Below are positions 34,794-43,024 of a stretch of 64,000 nt of DNA, one piece after another. Each line of letters begins with the position of its first letter. The stretch's first letter is position 1. Origin of the DNA: JBKXSZ01 sp047017005 (lineage in GTDB: Bacteria; Bacillota; Clostridia; TANB77; CAG-508); assembly GCA_047017005.1 (NCBI GenBank), contig JBKXSZ010000005.1, forward strand, positions 10,260 to 74,259, written 5' to 3'. A program made the translations under genes and the position numbers. The notes below the pieces were generated by a model. It worked only from the letters and a program-made list of their open reading frames with translations, had not been told where the DNA came from and did not search any database.

Positions 34794-36080
34794 TTAATTT
34801 TTTGGTACAATCTTTTCTAAACCACCCATATATGGCCTTAATACTTTTGGAATATTGACACTACCATCTTCTTGATAGTTATTTTCTAATAGAGCGATTA
34901 ACATACGAGGAGGCGCAACTACTGTATTATTTAATGTATGTGCAAAATAATTACCATTTTCACCTTTTATACGAATACCAAGTCTTCTTGCTTGAGCATC
35001 TGTTAAATTAGAGCAACTTCCTACTTCAAAATATTTTTGCTGTCTTGGACTCCATGCTTCTACATCAACACTTTTCGTTTTTAAATCAGCTAAATCACCG
35101 CTACAGCATTCCAAGGTACGAACAGGAACTTCCATAGAACGGAATAATTCCACAGTGTATGACCACATTTTATCATACCAATCTTTACTATCTTCTGGTT
35201 CACAAACTACAATCATTTCTTGTTTCTCAAATTGATGAATACGATAAACACCACGTTCTTCAATACCATGTGCTCCTTTTTCCTTCCTAAAACAAGGAGA
35301 ATAAGATGTCATGGTATAAGGAAGGTCTTGCTTAGAAAGAATTTGGTCTTTAAACTTACCAATCATAGAATGTTCACTAGTACCAATTAAATATAAATCT
35401 TCTCCCTCAATTTTGTACATCATAGCATCCATTTCTTCAAAACTCATAACACCGGTAACAACATCTGCTCGAATCATATAAGGAGGAATACAGTAAGTAA
35501 ATCCCTTTTCAATCATAAAATCTCTAGCATAGGAAAGGACAGCAGAGTGTAATCGAGCGACATCTCCCATCAAATAGTAGAAGCCATTTCCAGCTACTCT
35601 TCTTGCAGCATCTAAATCAAGTCCACCTAATTTTTCCATAATCTTTCCATGATATGGAATTTCATAAGATGGTACAATAGGTTCCCCGTATTTTTGTAAT
35701 TCTACATTTTTGCTATCATCTTCACCAATAGGTACAGTAGGGTCAATGATATTAGGAATACGCATCATACGAGTCCTGATTTCTTCACTATAAGTTGCTT
35801 CTAAAGCTTCATTTTTTTCTAACGTTTCGTTAATCGCATGTACTTCTTGCTTTATCTTTTCAGCTTCTTCTTTTTGGCCTTTTTGCATTAACATTCCAAT
35901 TTGAGAACTTAGAGATTTACGTTTTGCACGAAGTTCATCTCCTTTTAATTTAGCTTCTCTATTTTTTTTATCTAATTCAATTACTTCGTCTACTAAAGGA
36001 AGTTTATTATCCTGAAATTTCTTTTTTATATTTTCCTTTACTAATTCTGGATTTTCTCTTACAAATTTAATATCTAACAA
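34794..36080 (-). CDS. serS: Seryl-tRNA synthetase, probable TTG start
   Basis: Class II synthetase charging tRNA-Ser and tRNA-Sec. The protein has the N-terminal tRNA-binding coiled coil (about 10-110), motif 1 around the GFYYLMGDVARLH segment, motif 2 CFRKEKGAHGIEERGVYRIHQFEK and motif 3 NNTVVAPPRMLIALLENNYQ. I prefer a TTG start at 36080, giving MLDIKFVRENPELV as in homologues, with AAAGGA 9 bases upstream. An ATG at 36089 overlaps that ribosome binding site. Last gene of a T-box-controlled operon with the DUF1653 gene. Confidence 0.93.
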   Translation of the reverse strand: MLDIKFVRENPELVKENIKKKFQDNKLPLVDEVIELDKKNREAKLKGDELRAKRKSLSSQIGMLMQKGQKEEAEKIKQEVHAINETLEKNEALEATYSEEIRTRMMRIPNIIDPTVPIGEDDSKNVELQKYGEPIVPSYEIPYHGKIMEKLGGLDLDAARRVAGNGFYYLMGDVARLHSAVLSYARDFMIEKGFTYCIPPYMIRADVVTGVMSFEEMDAMMYKIEGEDLYLIGTSEHSMIGKFKDQILSKQDLPYTMTSYSPCFRKEKGAHGIEERGVYRIHQFEKQEMIVVCEPEDSKDWYDKMWSYTVELFRSMEVPVRTLECCSGDLADLKTKSVDVEAWSPRQQKYFEVGSCSNLTDAQARRLGIRIKGENGNYFAHTLNNTVVAPPRMLIALLENNYQEDGSVNIPKVLRPYMGGLEKIVPKN

Positions 36081-36097
36081 TAGTATCATCCTTTCTT

Positions 36098-36358
36098 TTA
36101 TTTTGTATAATCTTTAGACAAATCCTCTACTAATTCAAAGCGATAAGTTTGCCCTGTTATATTATCTTTTCTATCCTTATCAATTGCCTCTAAAAACATG
36201 GATTCAGGTCTTACCCAAATTTGACTGTCTGTTCTATCATATAGGGATTTATACACAACATAAATTTCTTTTGTCTCGGAATGTTTGGCAACATTTTCTA
36301 CAAAATAGTAATTTCCTTTAAAATGACGATATACTTTTCCGATTTTGACATGCTCCAT
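36098..36358 (-). CDS. DUF1653 family protein
   Basis: An 86-residue soluble protein with the DUF1653 pattern: GKVYRHFKGNYYFVENVAKHSET, VVYKSLYDRTDSQIWVRP and a C-terminal RFELVED. Function unknown. It lies between the serine T-box and serS, so it is expected to respond to uncharged tRNA-Ser together with serS. TAGAAAGAGG ribosome binding site. Confidence 0.88.
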   Translation of the reverse strand: MEHVKIGKVYRHFKGNYYFVENVAKHSETKEIYVVYKSLYDRTDSQIWVRPESMFLEAIDKDRKDNITGQTYRFELVEDLSKDYTK

Positions 36359-36393
36359 TTTATCAACCTCTTTCTAGAAATAGGAAAAGCAAC

Positions 36394-36660
36394 ATAAAAA
36401 AAGCCCTTATGAAAAATATCATAAGGACGAATGTAATCCGCGGTGCCACCTTATCTGATAGAAAAAATCTATCCACTCTTAGGAAACAAATAGCGATAAC
36501 CTGCTACGAACCGGTTTAGTTTTCACTAAAAAGCTTTGTAAGGAGATTCCTAAAATTTTCTTTATTTACTCACACCAACCGTAAACTCTCTTGAAAAGAA
36601 AAGAGAAGTACTAGTCTTACATCAAACGCTTACCTTTTATGATTTCTTTACCTATTTTTT
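36394..36660 (-). promoter_or_regulatory. T-box riboswitch (serine) upstream of DUF1653-serS
   Basis: The minus strand carries the T-box core AGGTGGCACCGCGG (plus 36438-36451), preceded by a stem I domain with GGTTGGTGTGAG and a specifier region GGAATCTCCTTAC containing the serine codons UCU/UCC. It is followed by terminator CCTTATGA/TCATAAGG with a run of U (plus 36396-36426). Uncharged tRNA-Ser should stabilise the antiterminator and allow transcription. The downstream serS supports the specificity. Confidence 0.93.
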
Positions 36661-36671
36661 ATATTTTAACC

Positions 36672-36700
36672 ATTTTAACATGAAACATACTATTTTTCAA
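36672..36700 (-). promoter_or_regulatory. Promoter of the serS T-box operon
   Basis: On the minus strand TTGAAA (plus 36695-36700), 17-bp spacer, TAAAAT (plus 36672-36677). Confidence 0.72.
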
Positions 36701-36932
36701 GTAGAGAAAATTAAAATATGTTTACTATCCATTTTTAATGGAAGCATAAAAATATATGAAAACAAAAGATAAAAAAAGTAGTTAGGAAAATTACGAAAAT
36801 AGCATTGGTTATAACGATTATAGTTTATTGAACAATATACAATTGGTATTATTTTAGAATTGGAGGGCATTAAAATAACAGAAAATAGCATAAGAGAAGC
36901 AAAAAAGGAAATACTTTCTAATAGGTGATGAT

Positions 36933-37781
36933 ATGAAATTAATATGGGAAATGATTCAATTTTTAGTATATTCTCTACTCGTTGTAGGAATTGCAAAATA
37001 TATATTGGTCCCAATTTTAAGAAAACTAGGAGAAAGCTTGAATTTAAAACCAAAAACCATTGGTTTTATAGCAGGAATTGCAACATCTGTGCCAGAGCTG
37101 TTAACGGTTTCCTTTTCGGCCTTTTCGGGGCTAATTGAAGCGAGTAGCTATAATATTTTAAGTTCTAACATTATCAATACGATTCAATATACAGCAAGTA
37201 TTGCCTTAAATAAAAATGGAAAAAAGGTAAGACATCCAGCTATTATAGTAGCACTTGTTTTTGTGGTAATTACTATTATAATTCCACTGCTTCTTTTACT
37301 TTGGAAAATAGATATGAAGTTTTACTTAGTACCTATTTTTCTTATTTCGTTTGTTATTATATATTTTATCGATAGAAGAGTATATTTATTCTATTTTAAG
37401 AATTTAAAAACAGAGGAAGAAAAAGAAATTGAAGAAGAAGAAAAGAAAATGAGAGGAAAGGAAAAAATAACAATCTTGTATGCTATTTTTCTTTTACTTT
37501 CTAGTATTGCTCTTTTTGTAGTTGGGAATTTGTTAGGAGGTACATTAGAAAATTTATGCTACTATTTCCATATACCAGAAGTAATCATTGGAATTTTATT
37601 AGGCTTTGTTACAAGTTTACCAGAATTAATTACTTTCTTAGAGTCACAAAAACACTATAAAAAGGAGATAGATCAAATTGCTGGTGTAGTGGAAGCAACT
37701 AATAATTTATTAACTTCCAATTTATTAAATTTATTTATTATTCAAGCTAGTGGAATTACAATATATACGTTACTACATTAA
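36933..37781 (+). CDS. Sodium/calcium exchanger-like membrane protein
   Basis: A 282-residue protein of the cation/Ca2+ exchanger type with the family's two inverted alpha repeats. The first is GFIAGIATSVPELLTVSFSA plus LSSNIINT, the second GILLGFVTSLPELITFLES plus NLLTSNLLNL. About nine or ten membrane helices and a charged cytoplasmic loop (KTEEEKEIEEEEKK) lie between the halves. The acidic residue of each SxPEL motif that binds the ion is kept. Transported ion unknown. The gene stands alone on the plus strand. Confidence 0.85.
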   Translation: MKLIWEMIQFLVYSLLVVGIAKYILVPILRKLGESLNLKPKTIGFIAGIATSVPELLTVSFSAFSGLIEASSYNILSSNIINTIQYTASIALNKNGKKVRHPAIIVALVFVVITIIIPLLLLLWKIDMKFYLVPIFLISFVIIYFIDRRVYLFYFKNLKTEEEKEIEEEEKKMRGKEKITILYAIFLLLSSIALFVVGNLLGGTLENLCYYFHIPEVIIGILLGFVTSLPELITFLESQKHYKKEIDQIAGVVEATNNLLTSNLLNLFIIQASGITIYTLLH

Positions 37782-37873
37782 AATAGACAAATACAAAATA
37801 TTCAAGAATAGGAATAAATAGGAAATAATATGCATATACTAATAACAGGAATCATAAGAAAAGGAGAAGAGAT

Positions 37874-38161
37874 ATGAGACAAGAATATTACATAAAAGAG
37901 ACTGTTATTAGAGAAAAAGAAGAAAATGAAAAAGATGAGGAATTAATGGAAAGCGTAATAAAAACAAAATTAGAGTTAGAAAATGCAACTAAAAACTTTG
38001 AATATGCAGAAGGAGATTTAATTGACTATTATTCTTATCAAATAAAAGCAAACCAAGCTAAATTAGATTATTTATTAAAAAAAGTAAAAAAGCGTGGTTT
38101 AGTGTTAGATATGATAAATGAAATTAGTCTTCGTTTAGATAGAGAAGATGAAGTAGGATAA
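37874..38161 (+). CDS. DUF2508 family protein (YaaL-like)
   Basis: A 95-residue helical, charged protein. The conserved DUF2508 part is NATKNFEYAEGDLIDYYSYQ followed by IKANQAKLDYLLKKVKKRGL. In Bacillus the homologue yaaL lies directly upstream of bofA, and the same order is found here. Function unknown; a link with sporulation is inferred from the conserved neighbourhood. AAAGGAGAAG ribosome binding site. Confidence 0.86.
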   Translation: MRQEYYIKETVIREKEENEKDEELMESVIKTKLELENATKNFEYAEGDLIDYYSYQIKANQAKLDYLLKKVKKRGLVLDMINEISLRLDREDEVG

Positions 38162-38224
38162 AAATAGTCATATTTGTACTAGCTCTCACATACGATAGTG
38201 GTAAAGGAAAAAGGGTGATGACAA

Positions 38225-38489
38225 ATGGATTTTAATACCATTATTGCATATTTAGCTGGAATTAGTATTATTTTTATCTTAGGAAAAATTTTTATTTTAC
38301 CACTAAAAAATATAGGAAAATTAATTTTAAACTCTATTTTACGGAGGAGTTTGTATCTATGTTATTAATCTAATAGGAGGAATGTTTGGGTTCCATATTG
38401 GATTAAATATTGTAACTTCTCTTGTAATTGGTATTCTGGGTGTGCCAGGAGCTGCGTTGTTAGTGATTTTAAAATTAATTATGGGGTAA
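38225..38489 (+). CDS. bofA: BofA, inhibitor of pro-sigma-K processing, with +1 frameshift at CGG
   Basis: BofA holds the SpoIVFB protease inactive so that sigma-K is released late in sporulation. Codons 1-39 encode MDFNTIIAYLAG ... LILNSIL. Next comes CGG at 38342-38344, and the zero frame ends eight codons later. Skipping the C gives GGVCIYVINLIGGMFGFHIG ... LLVILKLIMG to the stop at 38489. The joined product is 87 residues with two membrane helices and the typical end, the usual BofA length. No base is missing elsewhere. YaaL-like gene upstream, terminator at 38491. See the finding on CGG shifts. Confidence 0.85.
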
Positions 38490-38490
38490 A

Positions 38491-38512
38491 GGACGAGAAA
38501 TCGTTCTTTTTT
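38491..38512 (+). terminator. Terminator of bofA
   Basis: GGACGA pairs with TCGTTC (one G-U pair) over GAAA, followed by TTTTTT. Confidence 0.82.
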
Positions 38513-38636
38513 GTTGTATTAGAAGAGAAATATAAAAAAGGAGTATAGAAGTAGGAAAAACAGAAAAACTAAAATAAGATAACAAAATAGAAGAAAAATA
38601 AAAAGAAAGAAAGAAGAAAGGAAAAAAGAAATTAAA

Positions 38637-39659
38637 ATGTTTAAGCCAGATAGAATTTTATTTGAACAAGATGCATTAACCTATCCAAAAGGGGAAAAGC
38701 TTTATCAAGAGTTTAAAGAAAAAGGAGAAAAAATAGAGATATTAAATACTGCAAATCGAGTGACATCCATCCCAGGAGAGAATAAAAGAGAAAAATATGA
38801 AAATGCAAAAAAAACATTAGTAGTAGGGGTTCGTAAGACATTAAAATTTGAAAATTGTAAGCCATCAGCACATTATCAATTACCGTTAGTAACAGGATGT
38901 ATGGGGATGTGTGAGTATTGTTATCTAAATACCAATTTAGCTACGAGGTCATATATTCGTGTGTATGTTAATACAGATGAAATTTTAGAAAAAGCAAAAG
39001 AATATATAGAAGAAAGAAGTCCAGAGATTACCATATTTGAAGGCGCGGCTACTTCAGACCCTACACCAGTAGAGGAGTACACACATAATTTAGCAGATAC
39101 CATTACTTTTTTGGGAGAAGAAGAAAAAGGGAGATTCCGCTTTGTAACCAAATATCCCTATATTGATAGTTTACTATCTTTGAATCATAATGGACATACT
39201 GAAATACGTTTTAGTTTAAATACCCAGTATATTATTAAAGAATATGAGCATAAAACAGCTAGTATGCAGAAAAGAATAGAAGCAATAGGAAAAGTGAAAA
39301 AGGCAGGTTATCCTGTTGGGGTCATTTTAGCGCCAGTGTTTTTCTATGAGAATTGGAAGGAGGAATATCTAGAGCTATTAAAGACATTAAAGGGGGAGCT
39401 AGAAAAGAAAAATTTAGGAACGGATATTTCTTTTGAGATTATTACACATCGCTATACGCTAAATGCAAAAAATAAAATTCAAGAATTCTATCCAGAAACT
39501 ACTTTACCAATGAAAGAAGAAGAAAGAAGATTTCAATATGGACAATTTGGCTATGGAAAATATCTATATCCAAAAGAAAAGATAGAAGAAGCAAAACAGT
39601 TTTTTCAAAAAGAAATAGAAACATTGTTTACAGATGCTAAAATTTTGTATATGATATAA
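38637..39659 (+). CDS. splB: Spore photoproduct lyase
   Basis: Radical-SAM enzyme that reverses the 5-thyminyl-5,6-dihydrothymine lesion in spore DNA during germination. The 340-residue protein contains the cluster motif CMGMCEYCYLNTNLATRSYIRV (CxxxCxxC), the AEGATSDP-like FEGAATSDPTPVEEY, FVTKYPYIDSLL and RFSLNTQYIIKEYEHKTASM. Full length. Transcribed rightward after bofA. The presence of splB independently supports spore formation. Confidence 0.93.
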   Translation: MFKPDRILFEQDALTYPKGEKLYQEFKEKGEKIEILNTANRVTSIPGENKREKYENAKKTLVVGVRKTLKFENCKPSAHYQLPLVTGCMGMCEYCYLNTNLATRSYIRVYVNTDEILEKAKEYIEERSPEITIFEGAATSDPTPVEEYTHNLADTITFLGEEEKGRFRFVTKYPYIDSLLSLNHNGHTEIRFSLNTQYIIKEYEHKTASMQKRIEAIGKVKKAGYPVGVILAPVFFYENWKEEYLELLKTLKGELEKKNLGTDISFEIITHRYTLNAKNKIQEFYPETTLPMKEEERRFQYGQFGYGKYLYPKEKIEEAKQFFQKEIETLFTDAKILYMI

Positions 39660-39729
39660 GAAGAAATAAAACGTAAAAATGAGAATAAAAAGGGAAAAAA
39701 TAAATAAGTACTAATATGGGAGGTAAAAA

Positions 39730-40251
39730 ATGGATCAAAAGGCATTATTTCCATTTTCATATGGAGTATATATTATTGCAGCACAAGAGGAGAATAACTT
39801 TTCTGGTTGTATCATAAACACAGCAACACAAATTACAGCAGAGGAGTACCCAAAACTAATTGTGGCAATAAATAAAGAAAACTATACACACCAACTAATA
39901 CACAAAGCAAAAAAAGCGAATATATCGGTGTTATCACAAAATGCACCATTTGAGCTAATCGGAAGATTTGGATTTCGAAATGGAAGAGAATATAATAAAT
40001 TAAAAAATAGTGAATATAAAATAGGAAAGAACCAAATGCCAATTATTACAGAACATGCTGTTTCATATATAGAATGTGATGTATTAGAAGAAATTGATTG
40101 TAATACCCATACCATTTTTATCTTAGAGATGAAAGAGGGGGAAAAATTAATTGAAGAACCTGCTATGACTTATGAATATTATCATACGGTATTAAAAGGA
40201 TTTACTCCTAAAAAGGCTTCTACGTATAACGAAGAGAAAAACAAAAAATAG
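39730..40251 (+). CDS. Flavin reductase-like (FMN-binding) protein
   Basis: A 173-residue protein with the FMN-binding split-barrel fold of the flavin reductase family: FSYGVYIIAAQEENNFSGCIINTATQIT at the N terminus, LIVAINKENYTHQLI, ISVLSQNAPFELIGRFGFRNG, and YIECDVLEEIDCNTHTIFIL. It resembles the flavoprotein half of clostridial high-molecular-weight rubredoxin but has no rubredoxin domain. It lies 70 bp after splB; a functional link is not shown. GGGAGG ribosome binding site. Confidence 0.85.
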   Translation: MDQKALFPFSYGVYIIAAQEENNFSGCIINTATQITAEEYPKLIVAINKENYTHQLIHKAKKANISVLSQNAPFELIGRFGFRNGREYNKLKNSEYKIGKNQMPIITEHAVSYIECDVLEEIDCNTHTIFILEMKEGEKLIEEPAMTYEYYHTVLKGFTPKKASTYNEEKNKK

Positions 40252-40263
40252 AAATTAAAACCT

Positions 40264-40306
40264 AAAAATAGAAAGGAAGTATTTAAATTTTCTTTCTATT
40301 TTTCTA
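40264..40306. terminator. Bidirectional terminator between two convergent genes
   Basis: AAAAATAGAAAGGAA pairs with TTTTCTTTCTATTTTT around a short AT loop, between the flavin reductase gene and the small minus-strand gene. Confidence 0.75.
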
Positions 40307-40460
40307 TCTCTATAGTCATTAAAGTACTATTCAATTCTACTACTTTTTTTACTACTACTTTTTTTAATTCTTCTGGAATATCATCTGCATTCCCTTCATA
40401 GATAACATCTTCGCCAGCTAATACTTTAATAGAATATCTACGAATAGCTCCTAATATCAT
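40296..40460 (-). CDS. Small protein of unknown function
   Basis: Not recognised. The 54-residue protein MILGAIRRYSIKVLAGEDVI ... has a short beta-strand-like start, the segment GNADDIPEELKKVVVKKVVE and an acidic end. A strong GAGGTGAT ribosome binding site 5-6 bases before the ATG and normal codon use support real translation. Transcribed leftward, convergent with the flavin reductase gene. Confidence 0.6.
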   Translation of the reverse strand: MILGAIRRYSIKVLAGEDVIYEGNADDIPEELKKVVVKKVVELNSTLMTIEIEK

Positions 40461-40534
40461 AGTCTATCACCTCACCTAATAACAAGATACATCAAAAAGA
40501 ATAGAAAATCAAGATAAAAATACAATTAAAAATA

Positions 40535-40563
40535 TTGACTTTTTGTAAGAAAAAGATTATACT
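40535..40563 (+). promoter_or_regulatory. Promoter of the candidate small RNA
   Basis: TTGACT at 40535-40540, 17-bp spacer, TATACT at 40558-40563. Confidence 0.75.
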
Positions 40564-40568
40564 AAAAA

Positions 40569-40640
40569 TAGCCTAATAGCCAAATGGGGGCTAAGTAAGG
40601 GAAAGAGAGAAAGTAGGATAAATACTTTCTCTCTTTAGTT
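40569..40640 (+). ncRNA. Candidate small RNA of about 70-80 nt
   Basis: A near-consensus promoter is followed only about 40 bases later by a 14-bp perfect stem (AAAGAGAGAAAGTA at 40602, TACTTTCTCTCTTT at 40623) and T-rich sequence. The 5' part can fold as CCTAATAGCC against GGCTAAGTAAGG. There is no open reading frame. The 3' end points toward, and may overlap, the 3' end of the convergent spoVB mRNA. No known riboswitch class was recognised. Confidence 0.5.
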
Positions 40641-40647
40641 TTAATTT

Positions 40648-42174
40648 TTAGTTTTTATTTTTTTTACTATAAAAACCATGTACTTTTTTAATAGGAAATA
40701 GCACATTACTAATTAGTAAGAAGAATAAATAGAATATAATAAAAACACTAATTTGTAAAACTAAAGAACTAATATCAACAATAGGAGAAAAGGGCAATAT
40801 TTTTATTAACCAGTGGGAAAAAAGAATCGAAAAGATAGGTTTTATTATCCAATTCTTAAAAGAAATTTTGAAATGAGTAGCTCTCCATAATTGCCAAATA
40901 CTAATTCCAGAATTTAAAATTTCTGAAATAAAGATGACACATAAATATCCATAAATCCCAAAGATAGGTAGTAAAAAATAAATAGAAACAACACTAACAA
41001 AGGAATCTAGTAAATTACAGAACATAACACCAAGCTGTTTATCAATGCCTTTTAAAATACAATCTACAGCATTATCTAAATACATTAAGATAATTAAAGG
41101 ACATAGAATTTTTAAGTAAGTTGCAATTTCTAAGTCATGATAAATTGCCTCTGCTAAAGGTTCTGCAAAGAAGAGAAAGACTCCAATTATTCCGATAGAG
41201 AATAAAAGGGATATTTTAAAAATTTTTGTAATAATGTATTGAATAGAATTGGTGGCTTTTTTGGCAAAATAGTAAGAAAACTCAGGAATAAGTAAACTGC
41301 TAAAAGAGTTAATAACAACTTCAGGAAACATTATCATGGGAAGAACCATTCCATTTATTTTTCCATAGCTAGCAAGTGCAGTATCACAGGAAAGTCCAGA
41401 TTTTTCTAATCTTGCGGGAATCATAATTTGCTTTAAAGAAGAGAGTCCAGAACGTAGATAAGAGGTAATGGAAATTGGAATGGTAATGTGCAATAAACGT
41501 TTGGTATATGATTTGTTTTCTACGGGATATACATTTTTTCTGATATCAATTCGATAAAGTATCCAAACAAAAAGGAAAGACATTATCTCAGATATTGTTT
41601 CTCCTAAAACAAGAGCAAGACAAGCATAGAAAATACCAGGAGGAAAAAGCAGAACTAAGAAATAGCATGTGGATACAATTTTAATAAACTGTTCAAAAAC
41701 TCGAGTAGCAGCATTTTTGGTCGCCTTTCGAAGTGCTGTGAAGTATCCATTTAAACTAGCGGACATGGCAATAAAAGGAAGGGAAAAAGCGATAATATAT
41801 AGAATAGCAGGAGTTAATTTATCATGTAATACTGCTTGTGTAAGAAAAGGAGAAGCAAGGCAAAGTAGAAGGCAGGCAAAAGAACCTAATAAAAGGCTAT
41901 AAATTAAACAGTGTCGTATTATTTGTTTACTATTAAAGTTAGGATTAAGAGCAAGCTCTTCTGCTACCATCTTAGAAGCGGCAAGATTAATACCAGAGGT
42001 AGCAAGTGTAATAGTAAACAAATAAATGGCCATTACTAATTGAAAGGTACCAACTGCTTCTGCACCAACTTTGTTTGAGATATATACATTAAAAGAAACG
42101 CCTACTGTTCGCATTAGTAAGGAAGTAAGCGTAATTAAAATGCCATTTGCAAAAAATACTTTATATCTTCTCAT
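40648..42174 (-). CDS. spoVB: SpoVB-like polysaccharide/lipid flippase (MOP superfamily)
   Basis: A 508-residue protein with about 14 membrane helices of the MurJ/Wzx/SpoVB group. N terminus RRYKVFFANGILITLTSLLM and YISNKVGAEAVGTFQLVMAI are typical of SpoVB, which is needed for spore cortex formation, probably flipping lipid-linked precursors. The conserved loop IPARLEKSGLSCDTALASYG and C-terminal FYSKKNKN are visible. Several SpoVB/MurJ paralogues are common in Clostridia, so the exact orthologue is uncertain. Convergent with the candidate small RNA. Confidence 0.82.
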   Translation of the reverse strand: MRRYKVFFANGILITLTSLLMRTVGVSFNVYISNKVGAEAVGTFQLVMAIYLFTITLATSGINLAASKMVAEELALNPNFNSKQIIRHCLIYSLLLGSFACLLLCLASPFLTQAVLHDKLTPAILYIIAFSLPFIAMSASLNGYFTALRKATKNAATRVFEQFIKIVSTCYFLVLLFPPGIFYACLALVLGETISEIMSFLFVWILYRIDIRKNVYPVENKSYTKRLLHITIPISITSYLRSGLSSLKQIMIPARLEKSGLSCDTALASYGKINGMVLPMIMFPEVVINSFSSLLIPEFSYYFAKKATNSIQYIITKIFKISLLFSIGIIGVFLFFAEPLAEAIYHDLEIATYLKILCPLIILMYLDNAVDCILKGIDKQLGVMFCNLLDSFVSVVSIYFLLPIFGIYGYLCVIFISEILNSGISIWQLWRATHFKISFKNWIIKPIFSILFSHWLIKILPFSPIVDISSLVLQISVFIIFYLFFLLISNVLFPIKKVHGFYSKKNKN

Positions 42175-42264
42175 TGTTTAACTCCTATCTTCCATTTTAT
42201 GAGGAAGATAAAAAAATATGAGAAGATATAAAGTTAGCAAAAAATATATGAAAATCCAAAGAAG

Positions 42265-42306
42265 TTGACATAAACTGAAGATATGATATAATTATCATAT
42301 CTTCAG
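42265..42306 (+). promoter_or_regulatory. Promoter with a 32-bp palindrome over the -10 box
   Basis: TTGACA at 42265-42270, 16-bp spacer, TATAAT at 42287-42292. CTGAAGATATGATA (42275-42288) pairs perfectly with TATCATATCTTCAG (42293-42306), so a 14-bp inverted repeat straddles the -10 region. It may be a repressor operator. Confidence 0.65.
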
Positions 42307-42332
42307 TAGAAAATGGAAAGGAGAAGATTGAA

Positions 42333-42671
42333 ATGACAGAAGTAACACGAGACGAATTTCTGCTTCCAGAAGAATTGCGGAACTATTTGGCAGAAAAGAT
42401 TGTTGCTAGATAAGGAGAAGAGGTTTATATTTCCATACAATCAATGGTGGAATTTCCTAAAAGATTAGCGGATTACTTGCTACAATGGATGGAACATTCT
42501 ATAACTGAAACAGATACGTTATTTGCATTTATACTAAATAGCGATGAATTAGAGGGCATTAAAAAGAGCGAACAATACCTGGAAAAGATGGAGTATGATA
42601 GTAATCATAAAATTGCATTTTTTTACTTCCTTAATCCGCAAAACTATGTAAAAGAAGTATTAGAAGTCTAG
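42333..42671 (+). pseudogene. Small unknown gene interrupted by an in-frame TAA
   Basis: Not recognised. From ATG 42333 (AAAGGAG upstream) the frame reads MTEVTRDEFLLPEELRNYLA ... IVAR, meets TAA at 42411-42413, and continues in the same frame as GEEVYISIQSMVEFPKRLAD ... to 42671. Together this is a 112-residue protein with one stop. Either a nonsense mutation, read-through, or two peptides with restart at ATG 42444, which has no ribosome binding site. One in-frame CGG at codon 16. First of a cluster of three similar modules. Confidence 0.55.
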
Positions 42672-42697
42672 AAATTAGGCTTCTCTTTTTTTGGTAT

Positions 42698-42726
42698 TTT
42701 ACGAATTAACATAAATATGATATAAT
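42698..42726 (+). promoter_or_regulatory. Promoter of small ORF at 42769 (module B)
   Basis: TTTACG at 42698-42703, 17-bp spacer containing ACATAAAT, TGA then TATAAT at 42721-42726. Nearly identical over about 30 bp to the promoter at 42948. Confidence 0.65.
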
Positions 42727-42768
42727 ATAAAAGAAGATGCTGTGCATCTAGTAAAAGGAGAAATGAAA

Positions 42769-42873
42769 ATGACAGAAAAAGAAGAGAAAACAACAGACGT
42801 TTTGAAAGAGGAGATTGAAAAAATCAACAAAGAAGAAGCGCGGCGTGAGACCATGACAGCAGGTTCTTACTGA
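42769..42873 (+). CDS. 34-residue peptide of unknown function
   Basis: Not recognised. A highly charged helical peptide, MTEKEEKTTDVLKEEIEKIN then KEEARRETMTAGSY. AAAAGGAG lies 8 bases before the ATG. It has a near-duplicate promoter upstream, a leader hairpin (GATGC/GCATC) and its own terminator, so it looks like an independent unit. One CGG codon. The charged helix with a small-residue tail could be a peptide precursor, but no processing enzyme is next to it. Confidence 0.5.
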   Translation: MTEKEEKTTDVLKEEIEKINKEEARRETMTAGSY

Positions 42874-42886
42874 TTTTTCTCTGGAG

Positions 42887-42913
42887 GGATTTAAAGTAAT
42901 TTAAATCCTTTTC
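42887..42913 (+). terminator. Terminator of the 42769 unit
   Basis: GGATTTAAA pairs with TTTAAATCC over GTAA, followed by TTTTC. Confidence 0.75.
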
Positions 42914-42947
42914 TTATGCGATAAAATTTATCAGAATTTGTCTGCAT

Positions 42948-42976
42948 TTTACTACTTGACATAAATGTGATATAAT
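42948..42976 (+). promoter_or_regulatory. Promoter of the gene at 43025 (module C)
   Basis: TTTACT at 42948-42953, 17-bp spacer containing TTGACATAAATGTGA, TATAAT at 42971-42976. Near copy of the promoter at 42698. Confidence 0.65.
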
Positions 42977-43024
42977 AAAGAAGATGATGGAAGTAACATC
43001 AGTGTAGAAGGAGGAAATATTGAA

